From Mycoplasmopsis caviae (GTDB taxonomy: Bacteria; Bacillota_I; Bacilli_A; Mycoplasmatales; Metamycoplasmataceae), in assembly GCF_024498215.1 (NCBI RefSeq), contig NZ_CP101806.1, positions 186,001-250,000 on the forward strand: 64,000 bases of DNA, given 5' to 3'. The notes beneath the pieces were generated by a model. The model did no database searches, was not told where the DNA came from, and saw only the letters and a list, made by a program, of their open reading frames with translations. A program made the position numbers and the translations under genes. The first letter of the stretch is position 1. Every line of letters begins with the position of its first letter. Shown piece by piece: positions 11,282 to 21,387 of this stretch.

Positions 11282-11557
11282 TTAGTTTATATTTAAAACT
11301 TTTTTCAATTTTTCAGTTAATTCTTGTTTTGACAAGATATTAACTAAAACAATCTTTCTCTCTTCAGGGAATTCAAGAACTGGAGCTATATCAGCACCAA
11401 CAACCACATAGTCAACTCCCCTTCCATCGAAAGATGAAACATTGGTATGCTCAACTGATTCATATTCAACACCCAATGAGTCTAAAACTGATTTGACATT
11501 CATTTCTACTAATAGTGAAGAGCCTAAGCCCGATCCACATACTGTTTTTATAACCAT
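11282..11557 (-). CDS. ulaB: PTS ascorbate-type IIB component
   Basis: 91 aa. The phosphocysteine loop KTVCGSGLGSSLL at residues 4-16 (Cys7) marks a IIB of the ascorbate/lactose-like fold. It accepts phosphate from IIA and passes it to the sugar at the IIC. Sits between IIA and IIC in the usual ula order with about 20-nt gaps. Confidence 0.92.
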   Translation of the reverse strand: MVIKTVCGSGLGSSLLVEMNVKSVLDSLGVEYESVEHTNVSSFDGRGVDYVVVGADIAPVLEFPEERKIVLVNILSKQELTEKLKKVLNIN

Positions 11558-11577
11558 ATTAACTCCTCGATTATTTG

Positions 11578-12027
11578 CTAATTACTTTTATATTTTTCTA
11601 TAAGGCTCATTAAGGCATCAACTGTATCTACTTTATAAGCCTCTTTCTTAAATTCTTCATTTTGGAAATAGTTACTTAGTTCCATTAAAAGTGATAAATG
11701 TGAATTAGAGTCAGTTGCACTTAGAGTGATAATAATTTTAGCTTCTTTACCTTCTTGCTCATTGAAGCGAACAAAGTCATCAAGAATCATTACAGAAGCA
11801 CCAGTTTTAAGAGAATAATCACCAACTGGAGCATGCAAAAATGCAAGACCTCTTTCTAAAACATAGTAAGCACCAAATTTTTTAGTTGACTCCAAAATAG
11901 CATCTTCAAGACTTTGCTTTGAGTAGCCGAATTCAACGAGGATCTTAACTCCTTCGTGAACAACTTGTTTTCAATCACTTACACCATGTAAACGTTTAGT
12001 CATATCTTTATTAAATAATTGGGACAT
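11578..12027 (-). CDS. ulaC: PTS ascorbate-type IIA component
   Basis: 149 aa. A mannitol/fructose-type IIA fold; the likely phosphorylated histidine lies in LERGLAFLHAPVGDYS near residue 65. It takes phosphate from HPr. Start ATG 12027 has AAGGAG 7 nt upstream. The first 44 residues lie upstream of an internal TGA (Trp). Confidence 0.88.
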
Positions 12028-12040
12028 AATAAACTCCTTT

Positions 12041-12409
12041 TTATCTATTTGCTAAGAATGCAAAAACCATAAATCCTGCACCAGTTAAAAGCATAACTGC
12101 ACATCAAACTAGAAAGACTATAAGACCACCCTTAGTTGAAGAATTAACTTTATGTTCTTTTGGTTTAGGCATACCTTTAATCATTCAAAATTTATTTGGA
12201 TTTTCATTGTAAATTGACTTTTCTTTTGCTTTTTCTTGCTGTCTTTCCTCAAGAAGTTTTTTTAATTCATCTATGCTCATTTTTTCTAAATCAACTGTTT
12301 TATAGTCATATACATTTTCTAGTAAAAAGGTATATTGTTCCCTGATTTGCTTATTTTCGCTTTGCAAAGAGTCACTTTGTTGATTGTTTAAATTATTATT
12401 ATTCATCAC
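12041..12409 (-). CDS. small C-terminal-anchor membrane protein, unknown
   Basis: 122 aa. An N/Q-rich start (MMNNNNLNNQQSDS), a charged helical part (KMSIDELKKLLEERQQEKAK) and one C-terminal membrane segment (GLIVFLVWCAVMLLTGAGF). No family recognised. Good ribosome site GAGG before ATG 12409. The upstream gene's stop overlaps its start by 11 nt and the IIA gene follows 13 nt later, so it belongs to the PTS operon. Confidence 0.75.
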
Positions 12410-13082
12410 TTTTACCTCAGTTCTTGAATCAATTTAATAAATTAACAATAGGCATAGTTAAACTACAAAAGAATAGATCTAGATACTTAAATTTAAATTG
12501 ATTAAGTACTTTAATAACCAATTCAAAATCACTTTGATCTTCAAATTCTCACTTAAGAAATTCATATGTAGCCTGAATTGCTTTTGTTAATTTCTTTTTG
12601 TTGACAAGGGAAACAATTAGAACAATTAACAAATTAAGTACAATAAGACATAAGGCAATAATTCACATATTCATAATTAAAAGCCATATAACATTTATAT
12701 TTAGAAAAAAGAAAACGAAGCGAATTATTATCTCATAACTAACATATTTTGATGAAAACAATTTTGACAGGAAAGAATTAAATACACACAAACAACAGAA
12801 ATAAATGCTATTTTTGCCTTCAAATTTGTCTAAGTAAATTATCCTTTTCTTATTGTTAAATTCAGGAACAAAATATGAATTTATAAACCTTAAAAAATAT
12901 TTTTTGCCATTTTTTTCACTTATTGCCTTTGCATAATAGATAGCACTTGAAGTTGCACTAGAAATACGACTTTTTGCTCTTGAAAATTTAATTGGTCTAA
13001 TAACAAAACAGTAAATTAAAAATAGTAAGAAAATTAAAATTGAACAAGCCAGCCCATAATAAGAAAATTTAAAAGAAAACAT
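12399..13082 (-). CDS. membrane protein of the PTS operon, unknown
   Basis: 227 aa, two or three membrane segments: about residues 8-28 (LACSILIFLLFLIYCFVI) and 125-160 (a long hydrophobic stretch ending IVLIVSLVNKKKL). The region between is basic and aromatic. No family recognised. Start ATG 13082 overlaps the upstream stop in TAATG; the end overlaps the next gene by 11 nt. This tight coupling suggests the three membrane proteins are made together. Confidence 0.72.
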
Positions 13083-13759
13083 TATTTATTTACTTTCATT
13101 TTATGCATATTAGACGCATTAAGTTTTTCAACCATCTTCATTAAATCATATTCCAGAAGGTTTGATTCTCCTGTATTTTTAGCAATAACATTTGAAAGGT
13201 TTCAAATGTTTGCAAAAATAAAGTCGCTTTTGTTTTCTACAATTTCAACTTCATTTGATAATAAAGCAATTTTAGTAAGTTTTATATCTTTTATTAATTC
13301 ACGGTTAATGTATTTTTCAATCTCACGATATCATTTTAAGCTAATACTTTTATAATCCTTGATCTTATTGGCATTTGTTTTATCAATTAGCGAGAGAGAT
13401 AAATCATCATTTACAGTCAAATTATATTTTTCATTGATTTCAATAAGATTTGAGATTAAGAAAACATTCTTTTTGTGAATTATTAAGATTGGCAAAAGAG
13501 AATAATTTTCCTTGGCATATTTGTTTTTAAAAACAATGTTGTAAATTATTTGAAAATCTTTGTTGGCTGAAAGATCAAGCACAATGTTATTCATTTTTTT
13601 GCTTAGAGTTCCAACCTGTTTTTTGACTCTTATATCATTGCGAGAAACTATTCTTCAAATTATTACACTAATTAAGGCTAAGATCAAAAATGAAGCTAAG
13701 ATTCAAAAGGTAATATTGAAAAATGTTGGTTTTGAAAAATCTCAAAACGATGAGTTCAT
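13082..13759 (-). CDS. first gene of the PTS operon: single-pass membrane protein, unknown
   Basis: 225 aa. An N-terminal segment about residues 15-37 (ILASFLILALISVIIW) is the only membrane helix; the rest looks soluble with mixed helices and strands. No family recognised. Strong ribosome site AAAAAGGAGG before ATG 13759. It is the first gene after the divergent RpiR promoter region. Confidence 0.75.
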
Positions 13760-14133
13760 TTATTACCTCCTTTTTAGTCAATTTGTATTTAAAATTAAAT
13801 TTTGATTAAAAATAACCCAATTTTAACATTTGAAAATTTATAAATAGTAATTTAACAAACATTAATTACTTTGGAATGTTGAATAGAACATGCCAAATTG
13901 AAGCGGTATAGATGGACACAAAAAATGAAAATAATTATATGTTCATAAATAAATGATTACTGTTGAAATATATCCTAAAGTTGCATAAGCAAACTTTAAG
14001 AATTAGCACTATTTTGATTTTTTCTTAATGATTATCATTCTTTTTTTAAATAAATTTTCAATCAATTTTTTTAAAAAAATTCGCCCTTTTTATACCATTT
14101 TTATTTTATTAAATATTATATATTTAAAATAAA
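13760..14133. other. divergent intergenic region between PTS operon and rpiR
   Basis: A/T-rich, about 420 nt in total up to the rpiR start. Apart from the ribosome site of the first PTS-operon gene and the repeats next to rpiR, I see no RNA gene or clear promoter for the minus-strand operon. One or more operators for RpiR are expected here. Confidence 0.5.
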
Positions 14134-14158
14134 CTTTCAATATTTTGAAAGAAACTTT
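14134..14158. promoter_or_regulatory. candidate RpiR operator (CTTTCAA-N4-TTGAAAG plus GAAACTTTC)
   Basis: CTTTCAA TATT TTGAAAG (14134-14151) is a perfect 7-bp inverted repeat. It runs directly into GAAACTTTC (14151-14159), a second short palindrome of the same GAAA/TTTC half-site. The pair covers the -35 region of rpiR. RpiR-family regulators bind such repeats, so autoregulation and control of the PTS operon is a reasonable inference. Confidence 0.6.
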
Positions 14159-14169
14159 CACAAGTTTAA

Positions 14170-14175
14170 TATAAT
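14170..14175 (+). promoter_or_regulatory. -10 box of rpiR (leaderless start)
   Basis: TATAAT with 6 T between it and the ATG at 14182; no ribosome-binding sequence. Confidence 0.65.
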
Positions 14176-14181
14176 TTTTTT

Positions 14182-15057
14182 ATGGAAAAAATTACAAATT
14201 TAATCAAACCTTTTTTAGAAAACTCACTTAAATTCACAAATGCCGATAATGAGATTGTTAACTTTATTAACTCATACGAGGGTGATAATTTTAATTTAAG
14301 TCAAAAAGAATTAGCAAAAATAACCAACACATCTGAGGGGAGTGTAAGTCGTTTTGTTAAAAAATTAGGCTTTAAGAACTATCGAGACTTTTATGGTAAT
14401 ATGAACAATATTATTGGTGAATTCAGCAAAAACTTCATTAATAGGGATTACATTAAATCTGAGAATGCGTCAAAAGATATTTTACTATTTCACAAATTTG
14501 CCCTTGACGAAATGATTAGCAGAAACTTTACACCAGAAATTGCAGAAATATCTAACCTCATTCATATTTCAGAGAAAATATATATCCTTGCTCTTGGATC
14601 ATCACAAAAGTCAGCTATGGAACTCAATGCAAACCTTCTAAAAATTGGAAAAAGTAGTTTTGTTTGTTCCGATTTCTACACTTTTATACCTATTTTAGGA
14701 AATTTGTCGCCAGATGATCTATTGTTAACAATTAGCGATCAGTTTAAGAATGATGACATTATTTTTGGTATTAATGTAGCAAAAAGTTACAATGCAAAAA
14801 TTGCTATTATTACATCAAATCCACTTGTTGCAAACAAGTATAAAGTTAATGCAAAAATGGTTTATAAAAAGGTTGAAAGTCCTTACAAGTCTGTGCCAAC
14901 ATCTTCAAAGTTATCACAAATAATAATTTGTGATTTAATATTTGATATGTTGATTCAAAACCATCGAATTTATCAAGAAAGATTACAAAGAACTAAAAAT
15001 GTTTTAGATGCTTGAATCAGAAGAAAACTAAATTTCAAAATTGTTAATGAAAACTAA
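14182..15057 (+). CDS. RpiR-family transcriptional regulator
   Basis: 291 aa with the last 14 codons after a TGA-Trp. N-terminal helix-turn-helix (LSQKELAKITNTSEGSVSRF, about residues 34-60) and a C-terminal SIS sugar-phosphate-binding domain (IYILALGSSQKSAMELNANL, about residues 133-155). RpiR proteins sense phosphosugars and repress or activate sugar-use operons. It is divergent from the ascorbate-type PTS-transketolase operon and next to GAAA/TTTC repeats, so it very likely controls that operon. Probably leaderless. Confidence 0.92.
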
Positions 15058-15105
15058 AAACAAATATTAGTTATTTTTTGTTAAAAAAAAGCAAAATGGA
15101 ATGTG

Positions 15106-15125
15106 AAAAACTTTAATAAGTTTTT
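15106..15125 (+). terminator. weak hairpin after rpiR
   Basis: AAAAACTT TAAT AAGTTTTT, an 8-bp, mostly A-T stem with T residues at its end, about 50 nt after the rpiR stop. Confidence 0.4.
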
Positions 15126-15238
15126 TATCAAAAATGAAAGTAAATAAAAAAATTCCTTGTTCATATTAGAAACACATTAGCCATTGTTTATTCAAAGGTT
15201 TACAATTTTTGAACATAAAAAACAAAAAAGGCAACCTT

Positions 15239-16258
15239 TTAATGCCCTTTTTTGTTTAGTAATATCCATTCTTCGCCATTGTCGTTTTCATCACTTGCTT
15301 CTTTTTTGGGTCTGAAACCAAAATTTTGCAAAATCATGCTTATTCTTTCATTTGCCTCTTTGTTATTAATAATTCGTTTTTTAGTAAAATCCCCTTCAAG
15401 AATAACCATTATACTTTTTTGCATAGTTTCTAATTTTTTCATTGTAAGTTGTTTGTTATAAATGCTATATGTATCACCAACCTGACGTCAGCTAGTTAAG
15501 CCTAGGAGCAACGCCATTTGTTGACAACGTATTTTTTCATGGTCAAAAAGGTTGAATGTTTTTCTTAATGATTCTGCTGAAATATTGTCAGTGAACACAA
15601 AATTTGAATGAATGAATTTTTTAAAATCAGCAAACATTTTTTTAACTGAACTAGCACTTAAGCATAGATAATCCTTATACTTAACAATTGAATCCTTAAG
15701 ATTTTCAAAAAAACTTGATTTATAATCAATAATTGTAATAGCTCTTGTTTCATTACCTACCTTTATATTGGCACAAAAATCATTTTCAATCATTTTGTCT
15801 CAGTCAATTTTTTCAAATTCTGCTGGTTTAAGTCCATTTAAAAATGTTACTTTAAATATTGTTTCAAATATTGGATTATTATATTGTTCTAATGCTTTAA
15901 GTAAATTTATAAGAGTTGGTATATAATGTGCGTTTCTATACGGATCTTCCAATGTTGTATAAGGTTTAATTACTTCATCAAGTGCAATAGGTTTAATTCT
16001 TCTTTCATCACAAAATCAAAGATAAAAAGCCTTAAAAACTGATCTTATAACTTCCATTCTTTTTTTGCCAGTGTGAGGACTATATTCATTTAGAATAGCT
16101 TTCATTTGATTAAAAAGCTGAGTTTCACTTTCAAAATCGCTCAATTGATTTAAATACTCGCCATAAAACTTTCTAATTCCCTCTGCTTCATCTTCATCTT
16201 CAGCAAGATTTATATCTGCATATTCAAAAAATCTCTTTAATAGTTCTTTTATTTTCAT
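15239..16258 (-). CDS. degenerate tyrosine-recombinase-like protein
   Basis: 339 aa, two TGA read as Trp. The C-terminal half follows the XerC/D layout: NGLKPAEFEKIDWDKM (box I), then AESLRKTFNLFDHEKIRCQQ, MALLLGLTSWRQVGDTYSIY (box II). The usual catalytic residues are mostly changed: box I Arg is Lys, the His of HxLR is Glu, the His of LGH is Leu; only the second Arg and the final Tyr remain. The N-terminal 90 residues look like the SAM-like DNA-binding domain. So it is a tyrosine-recombinase homologue that may bind DNA without cutting, or uses an altered active site. Ribosome site AAAGGA before ATG 16258. Confidence 0.65.
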
Positions 16259-16312
16259 TATTAATTATTCCTTTAAATATTTTTATAATTTTTTCTTTAT
16301 GAACTTAATAGT

Positions 16313-16318
16313 ATTATA
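16313..16318 (-). promoter_or_regulatory. -10 candidate for the recombinase-like gene
   Basis: TATAAT on the minus strand 54 nt before the ATG at 16258, in front of an A/T-rich leader with the ribosome site. Confidence 0.4.
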
Positions 16319-16456
16319 TAGAATAATCGCTTCTTTTGTCATAAAAGTAAAAGCTTGATTTAATAAATTTGTGTTCATGATCTAAACTATGAACACACTT
16401 TTAAAAATTCTTAGTGCCACATTATTTTAAAATAGTTAGATTATTTATTTAACTTG

Positions 16457-16462
16457 TATAAT
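16457..16462 (+). promoter_or_regulatory. -10 candidate for the lipoprotein pair
   Basis: TGTATAAT, a TATAAT directly preceded by TG, 50 nt ahead of the ATG at 16513. Confidence 0.45.
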
Positions 16463-16512
16463 TTAAAAGTAATCATTTTTTTAATTAATGATGTAGAAAA
16501 AGAGATTTAATA

Positions 16513-17142
16513 ATGAAAAAAATGAAATGAATTTTAGCAACAAGTTGTGTTGGCACTTTAGCAATGCCATTAATTTCAGCCCGTTGCCTTGCAAAAGATG
16601 ATAAATGAATTGCGTTACAAAATTTTGTAGATAATCTAAGCGAAGGAAAAGATTATTCATTTGGTGTTTCAAACGAGGACTTAAAAAAACTATCTAAACA
16701 AATAGCAAATGAATGAAAAACAAATCAAGATTTCAAAAATAGATACAATAAAAATTTATTACCACCATCTGCAGTTCAATTAATTGACAATCCAAATGCA
16801 AACATTAATCCAAGCATATCTGAGTATACTGCAGAATATTTATGACTAAGTGACTGTATTAAAATTGAGTCAAAAAATCCTAAATATAAATTTGAGATAT
16901 TTGAAGTTTACGACAATGGGAAAGGTAAAAGCGCTCAAGTTGGCTTTAGTGTTATAGATGTGGAAAACAATGAATATAATGAAAAAATTTCTACCAGTGA
17001 ATCTAGGATTTTAATTAATGGAACAAGAACATATAATTCACACTATCATGTTGATAAAACTTCATACAATACAATAAAAAGCAAAGGCTTAATTTTTACT
17101 TATCGATCAAATCTAGATGTTAATGAAAGTTACAATTCATAG
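16513..17142 (+). CDS. exported protein, lipoprotein-like signal
   Basis: 209 aa, four or more TGA-Trp codons. The N-terminus (MKKMKWILATSCVGTLAMPL, then ISARC) is a signal peptide with a Cys at residue 25, but Arg at -1 breaks the usual lipobox. The alternative Cys12 also fits badly. The rest is hydrophilic, with no family recognised. It lies 24 nt before the larger lipoprotein gene and is probably co-transcribed with it. Start chosen at the first ATG ahead of the signal peptide, with a weak AGAGA upstream. Confidence 0.72.
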
Positions 17143-17166
17143 GTAACTGTAGAGAAAAATTTAAGA

Positions 17167-19086
17167 ATGAAAAAGTTATTAAAAAATCTAATTCGCTTTT
17201 CATTAATATTTAATCCAATTGTCACCGCTTCTTGTACAAAATGACAAGAAGCACCTTTTGATGATAAATTACTTAAAGCTAAAAATGATAATAGCCGAAT
17301 AATTGGGTTGAAAGATGAAGAATGTTCAAAGCTTAATTTAGATCAATTAAAAATTTTTATAGAAAAAACAGACAAAATAAGACTTAAAGAAAATTTTGTT
17401 CTTGAAGGTGTGCAAAAAGAAAAAGGCGATCTTATTCTAAAAATAAGTGGTAAAAAATACTCACTAAAAAGCTTATTAAAGTCGCTTGATAATGTTTGAG
17501 GCAAATTGGAAAATAATTATCAAGTTAGAGAAAAAGATAATATAAGAATTATTGAAAAAGGCAAAGGCAAAACAGATGTAAGTATGTTCTTTGAAAATGA
17601 TAATTTAGAGTTTAAAAACAAAGAATATTTTGAATATTATAAAGAAATATTCAGGTCAAAATACAATGACTTATTAAACGTTAATAAAGATTTACCTGAT
17701 TTGCAACTTATTTTGCAAAAAACTTTTTTAGGCAATGGTAAATTTTCATTAAGACATAATCAATTAAATTCAAATTTGTTAAGAATTGAAAATATTTTTG
17801 ATAAGGATGCTATTTTAAATCAGTTCAAAGAGTATTTTGAAGACCAAGTTACCTTTTACTTAAAAGCCTATAAAATAGTCAACAAGGACAATTTAGAATT
17901 TGACAGATTAGTCGTAACAATCAAAGAAAAAGAAAATAACAATAATAAACAATTTCTAAAAATAAATGTCGATATGCTTGATAAATCTGGCGTAAGTTTG
18001 CTAAATAATGAACAAAAAAATAAGATTTTTTATTTAACTGACTTTCAAGATACGAATGAAAGATATCATTCTTTTAAAAAATATGGCAATTTTGAAATTG
18101 ACTCTTCACTTGGTGATAAAAAAGAAAAATCATTATTTAATGAAATGTTCAAGGATGCAACACTGAATTTTGAAAAAAATATTTTTAACATTAGCGATTT
18201 TGATTCTTTAATGCATCCACTAAAACCTTATTTGTCATTCAATCTAAATTCATTTATGCAATTCTTTAATGCTTATAAGGATGAAATTAAGATAAATTTA
18301 GTTGATAAAAACTATGAGGCAGTACTTGAAAATATCGAATTTGATAAACTCCTTAATAATTCACACTCAATTGGAAAAGCAACTGTTAAAATCACTAATA
18401 AACAAAATAAAAAAAGCTCAAAAACAAATTGATTTACAATTGATTTTACTAATGCTCATAAACATATTTTTGATGGTTTCTATATTCAAAATAAACTTGA
18501 TTGTGATAATTTAAATAGTGATGAATATTTTAGTTACCATATTAACAAAGGAGTTGATGCAAATAATGAATTAATACTTCCTAAAGGTATTGTTGCAAGT
18601 GAATTTTATGAAAAAAATTTAAAAGACATAGTTAACTTTGTTATTTATCAAAACAGAGAATCATTAAGTATTTGAAACAATAAAAAAATGTCTCAAAATA
18701 GTGTTTTAGAAATCATTCAAAACAAAGAAAAATTTGAAAAAATTTTGAGCACACTAATTTCTCAATATGTGCTTAAATTCTTTATAAACAATGAAAAACT
18801 AGGGTATAAAAATCTAATAAAAGAGGTTAAAGTAACCATCGATTCTGACAATGATTATGATGTTCTCAAATATGGTGTTGGTAAGTTACCTATTAAAATT
18901 GATTTTATTAACCATGATAATGAAGATATGATTGATGGTATTAGCGAAAAGAATAGAAAATTTCTTCTAGGTGGCTTCATTGGTTTTAACTTTAGCGACG
19001 TTGATGCTAAAGTTAAAAGTTTAAGCGAAGGCGATTTAGAAAAGCCTCTTAAAGATAAAACGCCACCATTTTTATTAGATATTTAA
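17167..19086 (+). CDS. large surface lipoprotein, unknown
   Basis: 639 aa, with several TGA-Trp codons joining what look like three ORFs. Signal peptide and lipobox at the N-terminus (FSLIFNPIVTASC, Cys23) predict a diacylated surface lipoprotein. The body is rich in K, N, D, F and I and contains no motif I recognise; length and composition match mycoplasma lipoprotein families. A strong terminator follows. Confidence 0.82.
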
Positions 19087-19090
19087 ACAA

Positions 19091-19118
19091 AAAACTTGCC
19101 GGCTTTGGCAAGTTTTTT
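19091..19118 (+). terminator. rho-independent terminator
   Basis: 10-bp stem AAAACTTGCC / GGCAAGTTTT with loop GGCTTT, then a T-run, 5 nt after the lipoprotein stop. Confidence 0.88.
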
Positions 19119-19122
19119 CATA

Positions 19123-19212
19123 TGGCCGATAGTAAGGGATTTGAACCCTTGAATGACTTGCGCCATTTTCAGTTTTCGAGACTGACCTCTTCAACCACTC
19201 GAGCAACTATCG
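19123..19212 (-). tRNA. tRNA-Ser(CGA)
   Basis: 90 nt on the minus strand. Acceptor stem CGATAGT / ACTATCG with discriminator G and encoded CCA; D-arm GCTCGAGTGGTTGAAGAG; anticodon stem TCAGT / ACTGA with loop CTCGAAA (anticodon CGA); a long variable arm (class II) as expected for Ser; T-loop GGTTCAAATCC. Reads UCG. Confidence 0.93.
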
Positions 19213-19280
19213 ATAAAAAAAATTATAATTTAAAACTTTGTATATTAATAAATTTCTTAAATAAATAGAAACCTTTAAAA

Positions 19281-19286
19281 TATAAT
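19281..19286 (+). promoter_or_regulatory. -10 candidate of the 156-aa gene
   Basis: TATAAT 28 nt upstream of the ATG at 19315, leaving room for the ribosome site AAGGGAG. Confidence 0.5.
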
Positions 19287-19314
19287 CAATACAAATTTTG
19301 ATAAGGGAGCAAAT

Positions 19315-19785
19315 ATGAAAAAAGTTTTACAGGAATATGATAAATCATTTAATGAATTTATGGATAAGAACGAAGACAAAATTACTTCGGCAAATATTGG
19401 TGAATATATTGAATTAATTTTTGATTATGTATATGACGAAAGACCAACATTGTGTTTTAATGTTCTTAAGAAGAAAGAAAATGCAGAAATTAAGGATGCT
19501 AAAAAAATAAGTGAGGCTTTTGAACGACACCTTGAAGAAGTTTATCCAAATGAAGAAGAAAGGGAAGAAACTTTTAAAACTTGTGTAGATTTATTAACTA
19601 AATACTTAGGTAAGGATGCACTAAAACGTGATAATCTTCCTACTTTCCAAATGCTTGAAGATGGTGGTCCTTTCTTTGATGCTTATGGTCACAAAGTTAA
19701 CTATCTACACATTTACATTTTTGATGAATCAACAAGTATCGAGGAATTTACTACATATTTTGAAAACACAGAAGTAAGATACTAA
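19315..19785 (+). CDS. conserved-looking acidic soluble protein, unknown
   Basis: 156 aa, no membrane segment and no signal peptide. Acidic, Glu-rich; the C-terminal part (FFDAYGHKVNYLHIYIFDES) is the most structured-looking piece. No family recognised. Ribosome site AAGGGAG before the ATG. It has its own promoter and a very strong terminator, so it is a single-gene unit. Confidence 0.75.
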   Translation: MKKVLQEYDKSFNEFMDKNEDKITSANIGEYIELIFDYVYDERPTLCFNVLKKKENAEIKDAKKISEAFERHLEEVYPNEEEREETFKTCVDLLTKYLGKDALKRDNLPTFQMLEDGGPFFDAYGHKVNYLHIYIFDESTSIEEFTTYFENTEVRY

Positions 19786-19863
19786 ACTTTTAATTAAAGA
19801 AATTTTAATATTGAATTGCAACAGATATGCTGTTGCTTATTTCTTTAATTAAAAGTTTTTATT
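19784..19863. terminator. long two-tier hairpin, strong terminator
   Basis: A perfect 20-bp outer stem (19784-19803 with 19839-19858) that starts within the stop codon. An inner stem GCAACAG / CTGTTGC with a 5-nt loop lies inside it. T residues follow on the plus strand. The stem is mirrored, so it could also stop minus-strand transcription. Confidence 0.85.
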
Positions 19864-19905
19864 ATAATTAAGATACTTTTTATTTATTTAATTAATGGGG
19901 GACAT

Positions 19906-20442
19906 ATGCAACAAAATATGACAATGTGAATAATTCTTGGGGTTTTGGTAGCTGTATTAGGTTCATTTTTTGTCTGAAGTGCGATTAAAGAAAAAATCAA
20001 AAGAAAGCAAAGAAGAAAGCAAGAACTACAATTTAGAAAAGATCTTGATGAGCAAGTTAGATTACTTGTTTTTGCTCTTAAAATCTTAATTGATAAAAAT
20101 AATGATTATTTAACTAATTTCCAACCATCAATTGGTGAATATAAAATGTCAAATATTGTTAATACTGCACACAAATTTTTGGAAAAATATCAAGAAGATC
20201 CACTCTTTAAAGAATGTATTCTAAGTAATGCTGATGCAAAAGAGGAAATTTTTGCTTTTAGTATCTTAAGAGATACAAGAAGCAATTCTTGAAATAAACG
20301 TGCAAGTGATAAACTTGAGTGAGTAAGTGAAAGATTTAACTCATACGATTTAACTCTTTATGAAGATGATTACAAAAAAATGCAAGAAAGAATTAATGAA
20401 TATTATGATGCGGAGTTTTTAAAAAATGACGAGCAAAATTAA
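19906..20442 (+). CDS. N-terminally anchored protein, unknown
   Basis: 178 aa, with one membrane helix at residues about 7-26 (WIILGVLVAVLGSFFVW) followed by a strongly basic stretch (KEKIKRKQRRKQ) and a helical cytoplasmic domain. The topology resembles LemA/YqfA-like single-pass proteins, but I cannot name a family. GGGG ribosome site. Its stop lies 17 nt inside pgsA, so they are translationally coupled. Confidence 0.78.
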
Positions 20443-21064
20443 TTTACCTAATAAATTAACAATTTTTAGATTAATTTTATTTATTCCGCTTTTAGTTCTT
20501 TTTATATCTTATAAATTAATTCAATTTTACATTGATTATTATTACATAATGCTAGGTCGCATAATATTATCAGGTATTTTAACTATTTTCTTAATTGGAA
20601 TGATTACTGATTACTTTGATGGTAAGATTGCTCGAAAACATAATATGGTAACAAGTTTTGGTAAGCTTTGAGATCCATTAGCTGATAAAATTGTTGTTAC
20701 AAGTACACTTATATTTTTAGGGGCCGAGAATTTTATTCCACTTTGAATTGTTATTGTTTTTGTTATTCGTGACTTAATTGTTGATGGTTCTCGTGTAATG
20801 ATGGCAGAAAAAAATATTGGTGTTGAAGCTTCAATTTGAGGTAAAATGAAAACCTTGTTTCAAACTTTTGCCATTATCATAATTTTAATTATTGCAATAA
20901 GTTTTAATTATCCATATGAATTACACTCATACATTGAGAAAAAACCTGTTGTCCAATTATGTATTTATTGTATAAATATTGTCACATTAGTTGCACTATT
21001 CTTTAGCGTTTACTCAGGTATTTTATATGTAAAAAAAATTGTGCCACATCTTCAAATGTCTTAG
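20426..21064 (+). CDS. pgsA: CDP-diacylglycerol-glycerol-3-phosphate 3-phosphatidyltransferase
   Basis: 212 aa, two TGA-Trp codons read through. Makes phosphatidylglycerol phosphate, the first step to PG and cardiolipin in the membrane. The CDP-alcohol phosphotransferase motif is plain: DYFDGKIARKHNMVTSFGKL then WDPLADK (D-G-A-R-G-D-D residues, about 62-87). Five or six membrane helices. Family length normal (about 180-230). Confidence 0.94.
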
Positions 21065-21071
21065 TAAATTT

Positions 21072-21100
21072 AAAAGTTGTTTACCTGTGAAGCAACTTTT
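21072..21100. terminator. terminator between convergent genes
   Basis: AAAAGTTG / CAACTTTT, 8-bp stem with a 13-nt loop; T-rich on both sides, so it can serve pgsA (+) and the gene ending at 21103 (-). Confidence 0.7.
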
Positions 21101-21102
21101 TA

Positions 21103-21387
21103 TTATTTATATATGTAAACAATTAGTGCGATAATTAAAATAACAGTAATTGCAATCATTGCACCAGCAACAAGAATAATAGCTAATGTTGAGAGATATC
21201 TTTTACGTCGATTCGCAATAATATTTTTTTGATTCTTCTCGGTACTATTAATAGCATCATTTATTAACTCTTTTCTTTGTTCAGGTGTTAAGCTGTTTAG
21301 GTCATCGTTTTTAAGAATCTTAAACTTTTCAACATTATTTAATGTTGTAATTTCTAAACTATTTTCATCCTTATTTTCTTTATTCAT
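21103..21387 (-). CDS. tail-anchored small membrane protein, unknown
   Basis: 94 aa: a charged soluble part with a repeated NDA/ND-rich helix (SLTPEQRKELINDAINSTEK) and one C-terminal helix (residues about 67-92). No ribosome site near the ATG at 21387. Convergent with pgsA. Family unknown. Confidence 0.62.
   Translation of the reverse strand: MNKENKDENSLEITTLNNVEKFKILKNDDLNSLTPEQRKELINDAINSTEKNQKNIIANRRKRYLSTLAIILVAGAMIAITVILIIALIVYIYK

Noticed and set aside
16960-17142. Separate 60-aa gene
   Set aside because: In frame with the exported protein that starts at 16513 once TGA is read as Trp.
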